The position numbers were made by a program, and so were the translations under genes. Below the pieces are notes generated by a model. That model worked only from the letters and a program-made list of their open reading frames with translations, was not told the origin of the DNA and searched no databases. Positions 7,598 through 11,396 of a stretch of 11,396 bases of DNA are shown here, one piece after another. The DNA is from Myxococcales bacterium (GTDB lineage: Bacteria; Myxococcota_A; UBA9160; JALSIO01). Where the stretch lies: positions 1 through 11,396 of the forward strand of contig JALSIO010000693.1 in assembly GCA_026989995.1 (NCBI GenBank). The letters run 5' to 3'. Positions within the stretch are counted from its first letter, which is position 1; every line of letters begins with the position of its first letter.

Positions 7598-7605
7598 TCC
7601 TCCCT
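7598..7605 (-). promoter_or_regulatory. ribosome-binding site supporting the 7590 start
   Basis: On the minus strand this reads AGGGAGGA and ends 7 nt before the ATG at 7590. It is the best Shine-Dalgarno match among the CRISPR genes here and the main reason for choosing the longer form of the TIGR03986 protein. A competing weaker site (AAGGA, 7455-7451) precedes the ATG at 7446. Confidence 0.6.
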
Positions 7606-7607
7606 GT

Positions 7608-8090
7608 TCAGTCGATTCCGATGAGGACGGCAAAGGTCTGCACGGCTCCCTGATCACCGTCGATGCGCCAGTAGCGGCGGTAGAGCAGGTGGCGGTCGTG
7701 GGTGCCGTGCAGCAGGTGGCGCGTCTCGTCGCAGAGGTATTCGACGCCTTTCGGGTCGTGGAGGTAGTGAATGAGCCGCCATTGGCCGTCGAGAAAATCG
7801 AGGCGGAGGCTCTCGGCCTCCGAGACGACGGCCTCCGCGGCGAGCAGGGCACCACTGCCGGCCTCGGGTTCGGGCAGGTTGCCCGTGAAGTGCGTCTGGC
7901 GGGACTGCCACTGGAGCCAGCCGGCGCGGGGGCACGCGCCGACGAGGGCCCCCCAGGCGGCGTCGGGGTCATCGAATACCCTCCTCTTGGTGTCGAGACC
8001 CGCGGTCGCGGCCGTGCCGAGACCCCAGTTCGTGACCTTGCCATCCTCGCCAAGGCGCGCGAAGGCGGCGGCAAGTTCGCAGGGCTTCAT
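7608..8090 (-). CDS. small CRISPR-associated protein of unknown function, in the Csx19 position
   Basis: This 160-residue protein lies between two RAMP genes and overlaps the upstream one by 4 bp (ATGA, 8090-8087), so it is almost certainly part of the type III operon. I do not recognise the family with certainty. Visible features are an N-terminal NWGLG block (about 21-25), Trp-rich segments (GWLQWQSRQTHFTGNLPEP, about 58-76), FLDGQWRLIHYLHDPKGVEYLCDETRHLLHG in its second half (split here only by position, about 99-129), and a C-terminal LLYRRYWRIDGD block (about 134-145). There are no transmembrane segments and no obvious catalytic motif. In III-D operons the small gene in this position is csx19 (TIGR03984 family), and the C-terminal YRRYW block would fit that family loosely. 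I infer an accessory or structural subunit. Confidence 0.75.
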   Translation of the reverse strand: MKPCELAAAFARLGEDGKVTNWGLGTAATAGLDTKRRVFDDPDAAWGALVGACPRAGWLQWQSRQTHFTGNLPEPEAGSGALLAAEAVVSEAESLRLDFLDGQWRLIHYLHDPKGVEYLCDETRHLLHGTHDRHLLYRRYWRIDGDQGAVQTFAVLIGID

Positions 8091-9568
8091 GCGGCAACCT
8101 CCTTGGCGTCGTCCTGGTCCAACCATCTCCGGAGCGAACCCTCGAGTTCGCCGTCGAAGAAACCGTTGCCGGCGGTGGTGCGCGAGCCGAGCGCCAGTCG
8201 GCCCTGGCAGAGATCGTTCAGGGCGTCGTGCAGGGCGCGGCGCACGGCCTCGCGGTGCTCGTGTGGAATCCGACGCAGGTCCAGCGCGACGGGCACGGTC
8301 AGTTCGCCGCCGAGAAGGCTCTCCTCCTCGTAGAGTACGCGGTCGCGCACACCGGCCGTGAAGCGGTCGATGGCGTTGTGCATGAGGCGTACGGCCCGCT
8401 TGGGGTCCGCCTCGATCCAGGCATCGTCGATAAACAGGGCGCCGGCACGGCCGAGTTCGCTGCGGCGTCCGTCTTCCTCGCGGGTGTCCTTCACCTCGCC
8501 CATCAAGACGGCGACCTCGGGCGGACGCGCGTTTCGCACGTCCTCGTCGAGGCCCTCGCCCGCCCAGTCCTTCCGGCGCCGACGAGCATGGAAGGCCATG
8601 CGGTGGGCGAGTGCACCCTTGAGAGCGCTGCCCGGCACCAGGCAGAGGCGGAGCTTCCGCTCGCCCTTGCCGTCGGGCCACTCGATGCATTCTTCCAGTT
8701 TGGGCAGGAGGTCGGCGGCCTTGAGGGGGCGACCCGGCTCGTCCCGGGTCGAGAGCGGCTCGTCACCCTGGCCGATCCGCCACAGGCCGCGGGCCTTCAG
8801 CTTCAGTCTGCCGCTGAGGACGTCGTTCGTCGCAGGCGGGCGGGGTTCATAGATCTCCAGACCGTCCGTGTCGGTCAGGCCGCGGCCGAGGGCGCGGAAG
8901 GCTCGACTATCGTCGGCATCCTTCAGGTCGAAGTGGCGTGTGTGGCAGGAGACGAGGCGCATGGCACCAAGTCCCGCGCGGGTGGCGCCGCCGACGCGGA
9001 AGAGGGGATGGGCGAACAGGCCAAGCAATCGATGCCAGTCATCGTCATCTTGTGCCTTTCCCCACAGCCGCAACTCCAGGGCGAAGCGGTGCCCGGCCGG
9101 CAGCACGGTGCGGTCAAACTTGCCCCGGTCGTCGGCGGCGCCGCGATGGGTCAGGCGCACCCGATCGCGGACCACGGGGGCGTCGGCCTGCTGGAGGACG
9201 GCCTGGTAGAGCGGGTCCTTCCGCCGCTCCCGGTCGTTTCCGGCGAGCAGACCTTCGGCGGGACGGCCTTTGCTGTCGAGCAGCGCGCCCCAGGAGACGA
9301 TAAGGCGCGAGGCGGCGCCCGCATCTTTCTTCTGGAAGCCGAACAGGGTATCGGCGCTTGCTACCTCGCCCTGGCCGTGGGTATCGATCCAGAGGTGGCG
9401 CAGCACCCCGGCCACCGCGCTGGCGGGCAGGGCGGGCAGGCCGTTGGCGTCGCGCACCAGCGCCGTATCGAAGACGCCCTCGGCGCTGCCAGTCGTGATG
9501 GAAAGGGCGGTCCTCGCTTCCAGCACGACCCGGGCGAGATGGAGGACATGGTGGTCCATGCGGCTCAT
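8087..9568 (-). CDS. double-RAMP protein (Csm3-like Cas7-Cas7 fusion)
   Basis: This 493-residue protein contains two Cas7-type RAMP domains in tandem. Domain 1 (about 7-215) has EGVFDTALVRDANGLPALPA (30-49), ASAVAGVLRHL (49-59), LFGFQ (75-79) and a Gly-rich GGATRAGLGAMRL (193-205). Domain 2 (about 250-475) has LVPGSALKGALAHR (310-323), the Csm3-like HNAIDRFTAGVRDRVLYEEE (397-416) and LALGSRTTAGNGFFDG (458-473). Asp34 in GVFDTALVRD lines up with the catalytic Asp of Csm3 that cuts target RNA (GxDspVxRD pattern). I see no equivalent in domain 2. The ATG follows the upstream stop by 1 nt (TGACATG) with GGAAGG 6 nt before it, and the stop overlaps the next gene as ATGA. It would supply two adjacent backbone positions of the crRNA complex. 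Confidence 0.85.
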   Translation of the reverse strand: MSRMDHHVLHLARVVLEARTALSITTGSAEGVFDTALVRDANGLPALPASAVAGVLRHLWIDTHGQGEVASADTLFGFQKKDAGAASRLIVSWGALLDSKGRPAEGLLAGNDRERRKDPLYQAVLQQADAPVVRDRVRLTHRGAADDRGKFDRTVLPAGHRFALELRLWGKAQDDDDWHRLLGLFAHPLFRVGGATRAGLGAMRLVSCHTRHFDLKDADDSRAFRALGRGLTDTDGLEIYEPRPPATNDVLSGRLKLKARGLWRIGQGDEPLSTRDEPGRPLKAADLLPKLEECIEWPDGKGERKLRLCLVPGSALKGALAHRMAFHARRRRKDWAGEGLDEDVRNARPPEVAVLMGEVKDTREEDGRRSELGRAGALFIDDAWIEADPKRAVRLMHNAIDRFTAGVRDRVLYEEESLLGGELTVPVALDLRRIPHEHREAVRRALHDALNDLCQGRLALGSRTTAGNGFFDGELEGSLRRWLDQDDAKEVAA

Positions 9569-9569
9569 G

Positions 9570-11096
9570 TCAGACCTTCCTCTGGCTAATGGGGTCCCGG
9601 ATGCGTCGGGCGAGCGTGCGAACGAAGTGGGCGTAGCCGCGGTGGCTGTCCGGGTTGCCGCAGGCACCGGGCCGGAGCCGCTCGCACAGCCAGATCGCGA
9701 GTGTTCGGTACTGCTCGCCCTCCCGCACCTCGATGGACCAGCCCTCGCCGGTCTCTTTGATGACGCCGCCTTCGCCGTCGAACAGGGCTCGGTGGAGCGC
9801 GAGGGCCGTGGTGGCGGCGGGCCCCTTCGCGGTCTGCATGACCGTGCCCCACTGGCTCCTGGAGGGGCCGAAATCAGCCTGCTGCGGGATGCCGTTCAAC
9901 CGGCGGGCAGCCTCGATCAGCCTTCGGTAGTCCTCGACGAAGACCCGGGCCGCCTCTTCGGCCCGCTGCTTCCAGCCGATGTCCTGGTCCTCCAGCCAGG
10001 CGATCAGGGGATGAGAGGGGGAGGGCGGCGGGGCAGGTGCGCGCGGGGCGGCACGGGCTGGCGCGAACTCGGGCTGTCGGCCGGCCAGCAGCGGCGGGTC
10101 GGGCCAGAGCCGGCCCAGGCCCGCCTCGCGGTAGAGCCCCACGCCGCGCCCCAGGCGCGCGATCAGGCCCTCTCGGTCGTAGCCCTTCGGCGCTTTCAGG
10201 GTGATGACGCCGCCGGCCTCGAGCACCAGCCGCTCACGATCGTGGCCGCCGCGTTTGGCGTTCCAGGGCGAATAGCGCCGGGCGCGCAGGAAGGTCCGGT
10301 CCCACAGGACTTCGCCGTCATCCACTCCGAAGTGACCGGGCTCGGGTTGCAGGGTGGGCTGGCCGTATGCGTCCACCAGCGCCAGGTCGGCGAGCAGCCA
10401 CAGGGTGAGGCGGTCGCCTGCGGGGTCGCCGGAGCGCGGGAGCTCGGCTTCCGTACGGGTGATGCGGGTGCGACCGTATTCTGCGGAGCGGGAGCGGCCC
10501 AGCAGTACCTCGCCGGTGAGGGCCTCGGCGATCCGCTCGAGCAGGTCGGCCTCAACCGCCTCGTCGGCCTCGAGGAACGCACGGAACCGCTGGCCGCGGT
10601 GCAGGGCGTCGTAGCCGAAGAGCTGGCCCTCGGCGGCGCGGCCGGTGGAGGCCTCGATGGCGGTCTTGATGCGCAGGTCGTGCCTCGGCTTGAGCCATCG
10701 GCCGCTCTCGGTGGCGTAGCCGTCGCGCAGTTGCTTGGGTTGTGCCTCCGCGTGGCCAACCAGGCCGTCGGCATGGAGGAAGTTGGTGATGCGCCTGGCC
10801 AGCAGACGGCCGGTTACGCCGGGCGAGAGGGTCTTGGGATGGTGCCAGCAGCGGGGCACGGGATAGCCGACCTCGCCCGTCTCGGACAGGGGCAGGCCAT
10901 CGCCGAAGCGCACCCGCCCGGAGTGGAAGGCGGTGAAGGCCGCATCGCCGAGGTCGTCGTAGAGGCGGGCGGCGGCCGCGCCCAGGAGCGTCGCGCCGGG
11001 GATGCGGTCCAGCGACTCGTGGCCGCCTTCGGTGGCTGAGCGGGCGGAGAACACGGCGTCCTCCAGCAGCTCGAGGTCCAGGGCGATGCGTTTCAT
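9570..11096 (-). CDS. Csx10-like protein (Cas5-family RAMP subunit of type III-D)
   Basis: This 508-residue protein resembles Csx10, the Cas5-type subunit that holds the crRNA 5' tag in III-D complexes. Recognisable parts are the N-terminal RAMP strand and IPGATLLGAAAARLYDD (32-48), GYPVPRCWHH (77-86), a region with AEGQLFGYDALHRGQRFRAF (155-174), LLGRSRSAEYGRT (198-210) and the Gly-rich GVGLYREAGLGRLW (318-331). A Pro/Ala-rich linker (about 340-360) is followed by an additional helical region of about 145 residues containing ADFGPSRSQWGTVMQTAK (407-424). The start ATG at 11096 overlaps the stop of the upstream RAMP gene as ATGA. The frame remains open above it, but that part translates to an Arg/Pro/His-rich shadow of the neighbouring gene. 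The stop lies 1 nt before the double-RAMP start. Csx10 identity is likely; a Cmr3-like or other Cas5 member is the alternative. Confidence 0.8.
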   Translation of the reverse strand: MKRIALDLELLEDAVFSARSATEGGHESLDRIPGATLLGAAAARLYDDLGDAAFTAFHSGRVRFGDGLPLSETGEVGYPVPRCWHHPKTLSPGVTGRLLARRITNFLHADGLVGHAEAQPKQLRDGYATESGRWLKPRHDLRIKTAIEASTGRAAEGQLFGYDALHRGQRFRAFLEADEAVEADLLERIAEALTGEVLLGRSRSAEYGRTRITRTEAELPRSGDPAGDRLTLWLLADLALVDAYGQPTLQPEPGHFGVDDGEVLWDRTFLRARRYSPWNAKRGGHDRERLVLEAGGVITLKAPKGYDREGLIARLGRGVGLYREAGLGRLWPDPPLLAGRQPEFAPARAAPRAPAPPPSPSHPLIAWLEDQDIGWKQRAEEAARVFVEDYRRLIEAARRLNGIPQQADFGPSRSQWGTVMQTAKGPAATTALALHRALFDGEGGVIKETGEGWSIEVREGEQYRTLAIWLCERLRPGACGNPDSHRGYAHFVRTLARRIRDPISQRKV

Positions 11097-11396
11097 GGCT
11101 TCGCCTCCTCGATGTGGAGCACGGCCCGGCCCAGGCCGCGGCTGCGATGGGCGCCCACCGCGTCGATGAGCGGCAGGACGTCCGCCAGCAGGCCCGGCCA
11201 GCCCTCCGGCGGTGCCCGCCCCGGCACCGGTTCGACCCGGGCGGTGAGCGCCAGCGGGACGGTGACCTCGATGCCGCGCAGGGTCTTTCCGTGTGCGGTG
11301 CCGCTGTCGTGCTCGATGGCGGTGGCGTAGAGGCTGCGGAAGAGATAGGGGAGGTAGCACTTGCCGCCGCGGGGATCGTTCTCGCCATCCCATGTC
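11093..11396 (-). CDS. C-terminal part of a RAMP (Cas7-like) protein, truncated by the window edge
   Basis: One hundred codons of a gene whose start lies beyond the right edge are visible. The translation contains GGKCYLPYLFRSLYATAIEH near its beginning, KTLRGIEVTVPLALTARVEP, and, near the end, LIDAVGAHRSRGLGRAVLHI. The last stretch is a typical RAMP glycine-rich loop (G-x-x-R-S-R-G-L-G-R), so this is probably another Cas7/Csm3-like backbone subunit. It ends in EEAKP with the TGA overlapping the Csx10-like ATG by 4 bp, so it is the preceding gene of the same operon. The other two frames of this strand give Arg/Pro/His-rich shadows. A Cmr-type RAMP subunit is the main alternative. Confidence 0.72.
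   Translation of the reverse strand, partial: TWDGENDPRGGKCYLPYLFRSLYATAIEHDSGTAHGKTLRGIEVTVPLALTARVEPVPGRAPPEGWPGLLADVLPLIDAVGAHRSRGLGRAVLHIEEAKP

Noticed and set aside
8228..11039. Long plus-strand open frames (453 and 589 codons) opposite the RAMP and Csx10-like genes
   Set aside because: They are antisense shadows with no recognisable motifs, while the minus-strand frames carry clear RAMP signatures and coupled starts.
1..11396. CRISPR array, cas1/cas2, cas6 or cas10
   Set aside because: I looked for regularly spaced direct repeats and for HD/GGDD polymerase, Cas1, Cas2 and Cas6 signatures and found none. These would have to lie outside the window.

Overview
The window comes from a G+C-rich bacterium, most likely a proteobacterium. 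The Tat-type PhoD phosphatase, the YaiI-family gene and the unusual type III CRISPR operon all fit a gammaproteobacterium, but the sequence alone does not settle taxonomy. It falls into two parts. The left 2.3 kb is on the plus strand, is very G+C-rich and looks like ordinary chromosome: a Tat-exported PhoD-like phosphatase (52-1752) and a YaiI/UPF0178 protein (1876-2328). From about 2.6 kb to the right edge every gene is on the minus strand and the composition is visibly less G+C-rich, as expected of a defence island.

Read in transcription order (right to left), the minus-strand operon contains six genes. They are the C-terminal end of a Cas7-like RAMP protein cut by the window edge (11396-11093), a Csx10-like Cas5-family protein (11096-9570), a double-RAMP Cas7-Cas7 fusion (9568-8087), a 160-residue protein in the position expected for Csx19 (8090-7608), a TIGR03986-family RAMP protein (7590-5227), and a CARF-domain effector whose C-terminus looks like a RelE-type mRNA interferase (5230-4091). 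Neighbours overlap by 4 bp (ATGA or GTGA) or sit 1-17 bp apart, so this is one translationally coupled unit. The set matches a type III-D-like interference complex. Cas10, Cas6, the adaptation genes and a CRISPR array are not in the window; if present, cas10 probably lies beyond the right edge.

The expected logic is as follows. The RAMP complex, guided by crRNA, binds target RNA. The Cas10 assumed to lie outside the window makes cyclic oligoadenylate. The CARF domain senses that signal and switches on the RelE-like domain, which cuts mRNA on the ribosome, as described for Cami1.

Downstream of the effector, after a 239-bp gap, lies an unusual gene (3851-2595). It joins two exact-period Cys/His zinc-binding motifs to a YqaJ/lambda-exonuclease-type nuclease domain and carries a REP-like palindrome near its N-terminal coding end. 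This is the most novel-looking gene here, though its link to the CRISPR system rests on position only.
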